Shown here in pieces: positions 53,792-64,000 of a stretch of DNA of 64,000 nucleotides. The stretch is from NCBI RefSeq assembly GCF_901709675.1, contig NC_051095.1, forward strand, positions 3,471,956 to 3,535,955. The letters are read 5' to 3'. The stretch is from Syngnathus acus (lineage: Eukaryota; Chordata; Actinopteri; Syngnathiformes; Syngnathidae). Position 1 is the first letter of the stretch. The number at the start of each line of letters is the position of its first letter. The translations under genes and the position numbers were made by a program. Below the pieces are notes generated by a model, which saw only the letters and a program-made list of their open reading frames with translations, had not been told where the DNA came from and did not search any database.

Positions 53792-55456
53792 ATGTCTACT
53801 GGACCAGCGAAGGTTTTACAAAATGAGGTGCTGAAAGACACAGGCAATGTTGCTCTTCAACCCAAAACAAATCCTACTCGTGAAGATCTTAATGGAGATG
53901 TTGAAGACATCAAAAGTGACGCCATGCTCCTCTTGCAGGAGCTGGAAGAGGAGAACCACAAAGTGAGCCGACGCAACATGGAGGTGCAAGCACAGCTGGC
54001 CATCCACTTGAGGAGGACGACCCCCCATGAACAAGACCCCGAGCCGGACATGAAAGAGTACCACGAGTGCCTGGAGCGCCTGACGGAGCTGAGGAAGCAG
54101 AGGGCTTCACAGATGGGGAGAGCTCGACAAAAGGAAGAGGAACTGAGACTTAACAACCAAAAGGCGCTCAATGAGGTAGCTCATAAGATTAAAAGTAGCT
54201 AGAGGTGTTTTCGTCAAATGAATTAGTAACAACTAAAATCCAAAAAAGGAGTTTATTGGTTGTTATTAACCAGACTAGTGTTACTTTAGCGGCCCAAATT
54301 GAAATCTCCTTTTACTGGAAGGGACCCAATGTGTATTCGGTGTTTTTGTCGCCATCTAGCGGCGAGGCTTTGGTGTACGATTTGTGAGTTTGTTTGTTTT
54401 TTGCGTTGTTTTTACGTTGCATCTCATCTGCAGAGGCTGAAGAAAATACAAATTTCTGGAAAAAAAAATCCACTACACCAACAAAGTATTTGTACTTACG
54501 ACACGTGACCTTGGTGTTTGTTCTCAGGTGGAAAATGAATGGCGATTCCTGGTTGGTTTGAAGAGGAAGCTAGCCGTCTCGCTACTGAGAGAACATTTGT
54601 CTCCAGGAGCTGTCCGAGCCAAGGTGGACGCCGCGCTGGGGTCCGAGCAACTCCGTCGCCAAGAGCTGAGGAAGCTGCGTCTAATCCACGCTGGAGTGGA
54701 GAGCAGGGTGGTCCGTCTAGAGGCCAAGCTCGTCGAGGAGGAAGAGGAGGAGGGGCGGGACCTCTTGCAACGGCAATTTAAGCACCTGCTGGCCCAAAGG
54801 ATGCAGCAGAGGAAAGCGGACGAGCGTAGGAGTCAAGAGGCCTCCAAGCTCCAGAGGAACATCAAGCGTACATTAGAGGTTTAAAGTCCTTCCTTGGGAA
54901 AGACCACGTAGCTTAATCTTAACAATGAAAAATGCCTTTGACCGGCTAACAAATAGCACCAATATTTTAACTTTAACAAACAAGTCAAGTCAAGTCAAGT
55001 CAAGTTTATTTGTATAGCCCTAAATCACAAGCAGTCTCAAAGGGCTTCACATAGATCTCAAAGGGCTTCACATAGAGACAGATATTTGAACAAACCATTG
55101 AGCAGCACAAGTAGACAGAACAATACTCCCGGGTATATTTTCTTTGTCCTCTCTTCTCACAGTTGCTGTGCAACATAAAGGAGAAGCTGCACTGGAGTCA
55201 AACAGAGGTGCAGACCAAGCGGGAGCAGCTGGCCCAGCTGGAGGTTGAGATAACCTCCAGGAGGGACTTGCTGTACCGGACTAAGCGGGCCGGCAGCGGC
55301 CTACAGAGGGAAAATGTGGAGCTGAAGCAGACGCGAGGACTGCTAGGGAACGCCCTCCTCTTGTGGGACTTTGGGGTCACCATGGGCGATGCCCAACGAC
55401 TGGAGGACAAACTGGAGAAGCTCAAACGTCGGCGGGAAGAAATTGCTTCAGCATAG
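53792..55456 (+). CDS. ccdc96: Coiled-coil protein, CCDC96/CFAP184-like
   Basis: Three exons, 53792-54175, 54528-54878 and 55163-55456, all join in phase 0 and give 342 aa. The protein is almost wholly predicted coiled coil, rich in Glu, Lys, Arg and Leu, with a C-terminal block of the type NVELKQTRGLLGNALLLWDF followed by a Leu-heptad helix. That layout suggests the DUF4201 family of ciliary proteins (CCDC96/CFAP184, CCDC113). I favour CCDC96 because tbc1d14 follows within 3 kb and, from memory, CCDC96 and TBC1D14 are neighbours in other vertebrates. The protein is shorter than mammalian CCDC96, which has a long acidic N-terminus. A role in cilia is inherited from the family, not shown here. 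Confidence 0.65.
54981..55090. mobile_element. Short interspersed repeat in ccdc96 intron
   Basis: An AAGTC repeat leads into TTTATTTGTATAGCCCTAAA and a twice-repeated CTCAAAGGGCTTCACATAGA. This is a very common teleost interspersed repeat pattern. No coding capacity. Confidence 0.6.
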
Positions 55457-55696
55457 TTCTGTTTTAAGCAGTGGATTTTTAGTTTAATTCATGCCTTGAC
55501 CAGACTTCAGACTCATCAGAGATGCTGATTATTAATCATATATGAAAAGTTCTCAAAACTTCTTCCTACTCCTCTTCGAGCTGTCCTAATTGTTGTTGTA
55601 TAAGTTATTTACGACTTGCTTGGGACATTTTGTTATTGTCCTGTTTTCTTTTTCCTTTTATATTTTACTGATATATTTTTCTGTTTTTAAACTCGA

Positions 55697-55702
55697 AATA
55701 AA
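55697..55702 (+). terminator. ccdc96-like polyadenylation signal
   Basis: AATAAA lies about 240 bp after the stop. The minus-strand chemokine signal (TTTATT at 55860-55865) lies 160 bp away, so the two genes end tail-to-tail without overlapping. Confidence 0.6.
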
Positions 55703-56200
55703 ATTGATCAATATTAACGTGTGCGGATTGCTAGAGGTGCGTTTTGTTCATGAAACTTTGTTTGGCTCATAACCTATTGGAGAATGGAAAAGTTCTATTC
55801 ATCATTCATATAATTTCATAGATTAGGTGAAATGAAGGAAAACTGATTTACACGATTAGTTTATTGGAGCTCCATTGACAAACTACGAGCCCCCTCAAAG
55901 TTGGCATTTTCATTGTTAGCCAGCAGATGGCAGCATTGTCCGATAAAATCACATCAAGCGCAATGTCAGCATGTTATCAAATCTAAGATTTGTCACTTAG
56001 CAATTAAATGATTTAAAAGCGCAGTTAATTGAAATGCTGTGATTTCCTACAACCAATCAGACCAGATGGATTCTCAATTAAAAACAAAAGTCAAGTGGCC
56101 AGGCACATGGCTTCTTTTTGGTTGTTTGTGACAAAGTAAAGCAGAATAAGCAAGTGGAGACGAGGCGTTTCCCAAAAATGCAGGCTGGCAGGCGCATCCT

Positions 56201-56609
56201 TCAGAAGGTGGATTCGTCCACATACTTCATGATCTTCTCCACCCAGGACGTCGTCGGGTTGGCGCAGATGCGAAAGTTCCTTTTGGTCATCAGTCTGGCA
56301 AGAATCGACAACATTTAAAGATGCATTCATAATCGTAAAAAATTAAAAAAATCAACTTACATGACTCCTACTGAGGGACATCGGTTGTCAGTCAGATAAT
56401 ATGACTCGAAGCGTTTGGGGTTCAACTTTCTTGGGTAGTAGTCAAAGCAGCATTCTCGAGGATTGATGGAATCTGGCAAATGAAAGCAGAATGACGTGTG
56501 GCTCGAAGGAACAGAAAGGCAAAAATGTTCAGGTCTCACTGTTGCCGAAGACGGCCGAAAGCGTCACAGCTGCCAGAGAGCAGAAGAGAAAGACGTGCAT
56601 GCTCTTCAT
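56201..56609 (-). CDS. CC chemokine
   Basis: This is a small secreted leukocyte attractant acting on G-protein-coupled chemokine receptors. The standard three-exon CC structure on the minus strand is 56540-56609, 56361-56472 and 56201-56294; phases 1 and 2 join to 91 aa. A signal peptide (HVFLFCSLAAVTLSAVFG) is followed by the adjacent cysteines in RECCFDYYPRKL, then DNRCPSVGVILMTKRNF with the third cysteine and RICANPTTSWVEKIMKYV with the fourth and the C-terminal helix. All four cysteines and the conserved Trp are present. I cannot assign a numbered ligand. It sits between ccdc96 and tbc1d14. Confidence 0.92.
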
Positions 56610-56680
56610 GATGCTGCCTTGCGGAGATCTGAAGGATGAAAACAGTCACGGTGTTTCTGAAGAAGAAGCACTCAGCGTTT

Positions 56681-56708
56681 CATTTATATACACAACACGG
56701 GACTTTCT
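56681..56708 (-). promoter_or_regulatory. Chemokine core promoter: TATA box and kappa-B-like site
   Basis: On the minus strand, TATATAAATG (56681-56690) lies about 72 bp upstream of the start codon. Immediately upstream is GGGACTTTCT (plus strand, 56699-56708), one mismatch from the NF-kappa-B site GGGACTTTCC. The arrangement is typical of inducible chemokine genes. Confidence 0.6.
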
Positions 56709-56878
56709 GCGGTGTGGAAGAAGGGTGGGCGCTTGAGGTTTTGACACGACTTTTACATGCTTCCGACATCAAACTTTCCACTCTGCTTTTAAAGTAGCAA
56801 CGGAAACCACATGGTATGTGTCGTCGTCCTCATATGTCAATCAGTGTGCAATATAACAATTAGAATATTTGCAAGTCC

Positions 56879-56884
56879 TTTATT
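56879..56884 (-). terminator. Possible tbc1d14 polyadenylation signal
   Basis: TTTATT on plus (AATAAA on minus) lies 870 bp after the tbc1d14 stop and about 170 bp before the chemokine promoter, so tbc1d14 transcripts would end just upstream of it. Other weaker signals exist. Confidence 0.4.
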
Positions 56885-57754
56885 TGGTCAAATGACAAGT
56901 TCGTTGCGCTCCAACGGTCAGTCCAAAGCAATAAAAACCCAAACGTGGAGAGGACAGCAAAATGAAAGACATGAGAGTGCAATCAAAGTTTACATTCAAT
57001 TCCGTGGATCAAACGAGTCATTGTCGCATGTAACAAAAGATTTTCAGAGGGGCGCGTCTCATTCTGGAAACACACACACACACACGGGTAAAAATACACA
57101 TCTCCAAACTGAAGCGAGCCGGAGGGATGACATATGATGCACCCGAAAGGCCCAATGTGCAAAAAAGTCTTATTGCAGGTCTGTGGTGGGTTGCTGTGCT
57201 TGGGGGAGTGCAAAACCACACAGACAGCTTTAAAAACAAAAAAAAACAAAGATGTTTCCTGTTAACCCACAAAATCTCATCAAATTGAACAATGGTCCAA
57301 AAGAAGAAGGAAAAAAAAATGATACCCCAAATTCTCACCGCCGAAATGGAAACAGCTTGAAGGAAAAGTGCAACATCTTTACCGTAGCAGTTGAGATGAA
57401 CAAATGAGTCCGACAGGACTTTTTTTTAGCCCCTTTCAATAAACACACACCTCACACAAAACAAACACGAACGAGCTGAAATGTGGAATGAAGTGGTTAG
57501 TTACGATAGGTCGCGGGAATATTGAAAGGCAGCTTCTGACCTCGTTTGCAGAGGATCTCGACATGTAACGTACAAGAACCGAGTGACAAAGTGATAACTG
57601 GCATCTTGGTGGTCCCATGGGGTCCGGGAGTGTGTCGTCTTGCGGCTCGACTTGGTGAAATAAGGCACCCCTGCTCCGTTACTCACGACGTAGCTCCGTT
57701 AAACGACTCGAGTTCCGTCTTTTTTTTTTTTTGCTGCTGCGTTTCCTCCGCGCG

Positions 57755-60700
57755 TCAGCGCTTCAGAACCGGACTGCCTCGCTCCGGATCTTTCTGTAAC
57801 GTTTGCAGAACCTAAAAAGGACACAAGTCTTGTCAATAATATCATCACGGATCAAAAATGAAAATAATATGAAGTGTGTTGGTCTACCTGCGCCCACTTC
57901 CTGTTGCGGCTGGTCATGTGGACGGCGGCGATGTGCTGGAAGAGCTGCTCGGCGGGGATCAGGTCGGGCAGGCGGGTGAGGAATTGGGCCATGTGAATGA
58001 AGTCCATGTTGGTCAATACGTCCTGGAAGAGGCGCAGCAGGCCCAGCGCCGTGCGGAACAGGAACTCGTCGCCGTCTCGGCAGAAGACGTCCCACACGCG
58101 AGACGCCAGGTCCAGTGGGAGAGACTTACTGTACAAGGTGAAGATCCTGGAAGGGGATTGGATTTTACTTCACCAAGTACCAAAATTGATCCTTAAAAAA
58201 AAAAATCAATATTGATCGGCCCTAATATTTCAGTGCCCATGGGCGTTTTGATTCTTCAAGTCGAATCAAATAGTTAGTGGCAGCAGGATGTATGCAAATG
58301 GAGTATGTTTTCCAATGACTCTTTTGAACTGAACTCCCTGCAAAAAATTATGAAAATATCAAACAGAAATCCAAATGTGTAGTCAAACAAGTTCAACTTG
58401 AATCGTTGGAGAGCATTTTAGGTTAGCCCGACAATTTCATCCCAAAGCCAAACACTGAGTATTATACTAAACGGTCATGTTTGATGTGTGAAATTCAAAA
58501 CGGAAATCTAGGAAGTTTCAAAGTGACACCAACCCCCCCGCTGACACCCCCTCCCACCCCCGCAAACAAACATTTCCTGTTTCACAGCAACTCAAAAGAG
58601 GCGCCTGAAGGCAGACGCCATGAGAATGTCACAACGGGGCGAAGCATTTTCAAGTCAAAGTATTGAGAAAAATAGTAAAATGGCTTACCAGTCGATCAAA
58701 TAAATATCGGGGGTCAGGTTGTTCTTCTTGAAATGTGCAAAGAGCTTTGGTAGGTTTTCCTCAAAGAACACCTCAAATGCAGCAAAGTAGGTCAACATCT
58801 GCGGGCGCAGCAAAAGAACACATATGAACACGACGCGTCGCTCCCCGACTCAATGGTGAGCTCATTTCGGCGTGCACCGACAAGGCTATGGTCCACGCGG
58901 AAGAAGGCCATCTGACAAGGTTTGTTGAGCAGGTTTGCAAACGCGATGAAGGCGTCGGCCGTGTCCAGGTTCAGGATGAGCACTGCCGCTATGAACGACA
59001 TACCCTGCACCTGCAAAAAAAATAATAATAATCAGCACAACCACCAAAAGTCATCAAGACTTAAAGGAGACAGTCCTCAAGGACTTGTGCAATTAGAAGT
59101 TGGCAAGGTGCTACTTACATAGCCGACATCGGGCCGGTAGCAAGTGTAAGCTCCCAGAATGCTGTGCAGCACGTCATGATAGGGCCCGCCCTTGACGACA
59201 TAGAAGACAGAAATGATGCGGTCACACGTTCGGGCCAAAAAGCGCCATCTGACCCCCGCCCCGAGGGGGGGGAAGCTTGAGCCTCCCACCCACCTGCTGG
59301 AAGATGCACAACTGGGGGAACGTTCTGGAGATGTCCAGCTTGATCAGCTCCAAGCTTGACTCCCGATTTGACGAGTCCGCATCTGGGGGAGGGTAGCAGA
59401 AACGTCAAATCCACCAGTTTCGGGGTGACTTGTCCGTCGTCCCTACCTTGGCTTTCCGCCTCTGGTGCGCTAGCTGGTGTGCTCCTCCACTTTTCTTTGG
59501 CCCGTGCCAGACAGATGTTATAAAGCTCTGCGGGGGCAGATAACAAGGATGGTCATTATGGTGATATGGAGCTAAAAATGTACTGGGCGGATTTTTTTTG
59601 TTTTTTTTTTTAATCAGCCTGTGTGTGTGGTCTGGTAGCAAATGGCCAGAGAGATTATCTTCTAGTACATCTGACGAGGCTCTGCATGGTCTCGCTCACT
59701 CACCCCCTCACAGTGAGAGTGACTGAAAGATTTTGAAAATACAAAGTCCTCTTGCCATCTGTTTTTTTTTATTTTTTTTAACAAACAAAACCAATCTGTA
59801 AGACTAAAGCGTAATTGCACATCCACCGCAGTAGGTGGCAGTATATTTTATTTTTTATCTTCAGATAAATGGCCTTCAAATAATTGCTGTTACAGACTAA
59901 AAAGCAATCGCGAGAAAGTTATTTGCCCGAAATTGATCGACTTTTCTTGTTTGTTTTCTTTCATCTTAATAAGGATGCAACGTTATGCAGAGGTGTACAA
60001 ATGATGCGATTTATAATCGCCGTTGTCAATAACTGAGCACCAGTACCATGCGTGATGTTGACTTCGTTGCCCACGGCCAGGCTCCACACTTTGCCTCTGA
60101 CACTGGGCGGGATGCCCTGCCACCACAAGTCCCTCACTCGTCGAGACGTGCACCTGAGCAAAGAGGTCAAAGGTGATCTCGAGTGACGACGAGCTCAATG
60201 ACTGCGATGCTCTCCCGAGTGACTAACATGGCGCTCCAGTTGGGCAAGATCTCCTGGTTCCAAGTCTGAGCGGCCGAGCCGATGCTCTCCTCCAGCTTGC
60301 AGCGCTCCTCCAGCTGCTTCTTCCTCTTCTGGGCTTCCTTTAGCTCTACAACCGCATAGGCGTGCTGAGACACGAGGGGGAAAGGATGCGAGCGAAAATC
60401 AAGTGTTGCGAGATCACGTTACCTCGCTTCTTGGCCTGGGCCACCATCTCTTCGTATTGCTGCCTGTGTTTCTCGGCCTCCTCGGCCGGCTTGGCTGGAA
60501 GGTTACTGGAACGTGATTGTACACGTACAGTGATTAGCGAGTCGGTAGGCCAAGTCAAGAATGTCCTTTCCAAAATGTTCTAGGTACCCCGACTATCAGA
60601 ATTCTTATTTATGTCTGTGTTTGCCTCGTAGCTACTTGCTGTCCCCTGAAAATGACAAGACAGTGCCTAGGGGCTCGGCTTGTGAACGTCACATGACCAA

Positions 60701-62861
60701 ACCTAGAAAATTCCTATTTCACAAGTGCATTAATGTCTTTAGACTGGTGAGGACGCATACAACTTAAAGACATTTTTTTGACTTGACTTCTGCTTTAAGG
60801 TAGGTTATGATTGCAGTTAAAATTCATGCTAATTCCCATTAGGGAGTTTTGCATGCTGTTAGCATTAGGCTAGCAAAATGACAGTGTCTGATTCAGTTTA
60901 GTAGTTCAATATTTTTAAATTCTCTTTTGTTTTATGTTTGTTTTATCACAGCGCTATAGAATACTTTTTATAAAGTTCGCTGTAGTGTTCTGAGTCCACA
61001 AATAAGGGTGGTGAGATTTGTCTAAGGACAATAAATAAAAAATAAAAAATGGGAAAGAATGTGAGGAATGCGAAGATAAGAGCCACACTATGCTTCCATC
61101 ATCCTTGTGTAAAGTGAATCCGATAGCAGCCGAAGACAAACGCGGCGGCGCGTTTACATACGCAGGTCTGTCCTCCAGTATGAGAGCGGTGGTGGAGAGC
61201 GGCTCAAAGTCCAGGTTTTTCCTCACATTCTGCCTGGGGGACGTCAGATTGCCGTGTCCAGCTCTGCCAGTTTTTGTTTCATATTCCTGAGAGAGAAAAA
61301 AAAATGGCAGACTTTCTGACCTTGAACAGCAGACAGGCGCTACTGTAAATAGGTCAAAAGCAATACGATCGCACGCACACACATCTGTGTACGCGTGCTA
61401 GTTAATAATGCAGGCGGAGTGACAACTTTGCACGCCGACAACACTCTGAACGTGCTCGTGATCGACGACTGATGACGTTAGATTGATTTTTTTTTTTTGT
61501 CAGGCTATGAGAGGCAAGAGCACAAATCTAAGAGTGGATTTAATAATAGCCATAAAAGCCTTCAGAGGCACTAAGGGTGAATGAAGGTGCAGCCAAACAG
61601 TAAATATGTTGTAAAAGGAGCCGGGCGCACTTTGACGCCAACACGTGGAAAGGTTTTTCAAAACAAAAACAAGCCGCTGTTACAGTGACGTAAAACTAAC
61701 GTGAAAATAATAAAAGAAAAGGCTCCTAATGACACCGTGCTAGCCAAAAGCTTTTCTTTCGACAACCTTGTGAGTCATCCACCTGCTCCCGCTACAAAAA
61801 AAACAAAGCACCTTCCAGGAACTCAAAGGGGCCATTGTGTGAAATCCGAGGCATCCTTCCGCCTCCCTAGCCGCTAGCTGGCTGGCTGGCTCCCGACAAG
61901 CACAAGGCTCACTCACCATGAACGCAGCCGAACGACGACGACAGTCCTCCGTTGGGATGGGGGGGAGGATTGAGCTGCAAGTGTGCGTCTTGGCCGAACA
62001 TTAGCTAAACGCCATAGCCGCTCCCGAGGGGCTCGCTACTGGCGCCCGCGAGGACCGGCGGACGCGGAGCACGGTGAGACGGTCGAGGGACACGCCCGGC
62101 GTCGGAAAAGATGCAGTCGCATGGCGGCCCTCCCTTTGCGCGTCTCCCTTCCCCCGCCTGTCTAAAGAGGGATGCTCACGCCAGCTGCTCCGCATCGGAT
62201 CTGGAGCGAGCGCTGCGTGCGCGCGTGCGTGCTTTTTCCACCGCACTGAAACGCCGTCGGCTCGGACAGCCTTACAAATCGATCCCAGAGAAACAGATTG
62301 TCAAAAGAAAAATATATTAGCAAGACCAAAGCATGATTCTGTTTTCTTAAGATGGAACGCTTGTGCAAAGTACCATCTTTAAAGTAGCGGCACAACAAAA
62401 GGCTTGAAATCGGATCTTTTTTTTTTCCCCCCTTTGTTAACCGATTCCTCAGGGGGGATATGAGGTTACAGCGACGGATCAAATTGTGAAGCGCGAGCGT
62501 GGATGTCCAGCGTGAGTCTTTTGGTGCCCGGGGTCGAAGGCCGAGATGAATTCCTTAGCGCCAGACGCATCCGTAAACAAAAGTGGGCAAAAAAAATAAA
62601 TACAGTGTTGGTGGAGAAAGCTAATCTCATAATTTCACAGCTGACAAAGTCCTTGCATAACTATATGAGCTTATTGCGAGCGAGGAGTCATAAAAGCACT
62701 TGGCATTTATCATGGCAATAAAGACGTCCAAGCTTACCTTTTGTATTCTTTTGGGGTCCTTGATGGGCACCTCACGTGGTGGCACCTTCCCGAACAGCTT
62801 CCATCCGGCGTCCCGCTGTTCCACTGAGCGACTGTCCTTCACTTTCCTAGCAAAGAGACTC
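57755..62861 (-). CDS. tbc1d14: TBC1 domain family member 14, 3' twelve coding exons (5' end beyond window)
   Basis: TBC1D14 is a Rab-GAP-domain protein that binds Rab11 and ULK1 and restrains starvation-induced autophagy at recycling endosomes. Minus-strand exons: 62738-62861, 61162-61286, 60423-60505, 60228-60345, 60047-60153, 59447-59527, 59294-59382, 59119-59190, 58882-59010, 58689-58798, 57888-58146, 57755-57811, all joining in phase (450 residues here). Landmarks: [33 protein letters not shown], a KRKKQLEE helix, [18 protein letters not shown], the arginine-finger motif IKLDISR, the glutamine-finger motif YVQ, and [17 protein letters not shown]. The ending [12 protein letters not shown] fits TBC1D14 better than TBC1D12. 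The start codon and long N-terminal region are expected right of the window. Confidence 0.93.
61905..62250 (-). promoter_or_regulatory. CpG-rich internal promoter / alternative first exon of tbc1d14
   Basis: A locally CpG-rich block within a tbc1d14 intron contains, on the minus strand, an ATG (62001-62003) opening 28 codons ([19 protein letters not shown]) up to a consensus donor (GTTCATG|GTGAGT, exon edge 61918). Its phase does not fit the next exon (61162-61286) but does fit exon 60228-60345. It may be a short-isoform promoter. The evidence is compositional only. Confidence 0.35.
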
Positions 62862-64000
62862 CTGAAACAACAACAACAACTTCTGTGAGATAGTACACCC
62901 TCAAACATAATTGTCAGTTCGCCTTTTGACACATCACAATGAGGACGTTTGGCCTGATGGCAGCACTTTTGAGTAAGGATAATATGCAGTCAGAATAAAA
63001 CTGCCTCAGAAATTGTCTTTGAAGGGATCGATGTCTGTCTTTTTTTTTTTTTTTTTTTTTTTGAGCTAAGCGACACAAAGCCAGACACGTGACATTTTTT
63101 TTGCTTTCAAGTGCGCCGCAGAACAAATGTTGACGTTCGGGCAAGCTGAAGGGCGGCGGCGCTTCCGAGTGCGGCAGTAGGAAAGTCCAGCGTTGCTGCC
63201 GCTTTGCGCCGCACGAACGCGGAGACAAGCTGTGACGAGCGAGAGTAAGCCAAATACACGCCGGCATCAAAGCGCTGCTGGAGGCCGCTCCAGTAAATCC
63301 GAAGAATAACCTTTGAAAGCCGGCGGTAGTCGCCACTTCATCGACGTGTGAGTAAATCACAGCGAGTGACAAACCAATCAAATGAACCCAAAATGTCCTC
63401 CTACCAGTCAAGGTACAGAAGGAGCGACGGGGCTGTCATCCTGCTCTGACAGGCTCAAATGAGTGTACCCAAAAGTTGTGAAGCCAGGAAATTCGGTAAT
63501 GAGCGCAGAACCAGAGGTGTGCATTCCATAGTTCTTGTCCATGCAGTGAAATGTCCTGAAGGAACATTTCATTCCTAACAGCTCCACCCTTTGCAGTGGG
63601 AGGGTGGAAAAGTCTGAAGGGCAGCGAGAGAATTTTTAACTTTACAACGTGAATGACTGATAATAATAGCACAATACTCTGGATGGGAGCGTGGTGAGGA
63701 TCGTGAACTAGGGTCACCGGTGGACCCCCAATCGTGCTTCCAAACATACCAGGCGAGTGGAAAAGGATTTGCGTCTGATTAGGCCGCTGCACTAAGATTA
63801 AAACACATGAACAGGGTGCTGACTTTGGTTATTTAGGCTGCACGTGAACCGACACTTTAATAGGATTCCTTCGTTATTTGCTTTGCAAGCGTTGCTGCTT
63901 TGTGTGTTAAAGGAGCAGCTAAATAAAGTTCACAATCAAATGGAAAACTGAGAATGACATTGCCTGTATCGCCGGTATTAGCTTGATGCTAACATGCACG
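62862..64000. other. tbc1d14 intron at right edge
   Basis: I can find no further supported tbc1d14 exon. A GC-richer patch at 63105-63300 has an open minus-strand frame but no family similarity. A poly-T run lies at 63041-63062. Confidence 0.4.

Noticed and set aside
63436-63792. Minus-strand 118-codon frame at the right edge
   Set aside because: No similarity to the TBC1D14 N-terminal region, no convincing splice sites, and composition like the surrounding intron.

Overview
The window is nuclear DNA of a ray-finned fish. The genes are multi-exon with GT-AG introns. Their protein families are vertebrate (period, netrin, CUB/NTR collagen enhancer, canopy, calpain-5, CC chemokine, TBC1D14). 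The intergenic DNA carries hAT- and Tc1-type repeats typical of teleosts plus many AC/GT/AT microsatellites. I assembled the exons by hand from translated similarity and splice signals, and checked that exon phases join across each gene. No transcript data were used. The species cannot be named from this.

Layout, left to right. (1) Rell1, minus strand, enters from the left edge; its first three coding exons are present. (2) Five tandem ~260-bp repeats and two CCAAT/E-box clusters precede a complete period-1 gene (per1, plus strand, 19 coding exons, 1,406 aa). (3) pcolce (plus strand, 582 aa) has an unusually long Lys/Pro-rich linker. (4) The centre, 22084-33413, is a direct tandem segmental duplication. 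Each unit holds the last pcolce exon, a complete TMEM272-like four-pass membrane gene (minus) and the C2-domain exons of a calpain-5-like gene (minus). The left unit completes pcolce and the right unit completes the calpain, so each of those genes also has an orphan duplicate of its 3' exon(s). Transposons inserted in only one unit date after the duplication. (5) The calpain-5-like gene (minus, 672 aa, catalytic triad intact) ends at 35984. (6) cnpy4 (plus strand). (7) A netrin gene (plus strand, 776 aa) has a ~160-residue insertion between its laminin N-terminal and first EGF-like domains. (8) A coiled-coil CCDC96/CFAP184-like gene (plus), a CC chemokine (minus) with a TATA box and a kappa-B-like site, and tbc1d14 (minus), whose 5' exons lie beyond the right edge.

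The genes do not form one pathway. They include a circadian-clock repressor, extracellular matrix and guidance proteins (PCOLCE, netrin), an ER chaperone (CNPY4), a protease, a cilia-associated coiled coil, an immune ligand and a Rab/autophagy regulator. From memory of vertebrate gene order, CCDC96 next to TBC1D14 and PCOLCE near CNPY4 are old linkages. The most unusual structures are the segmental duplication with its orphan 3' exons, and the remodelled netrin.
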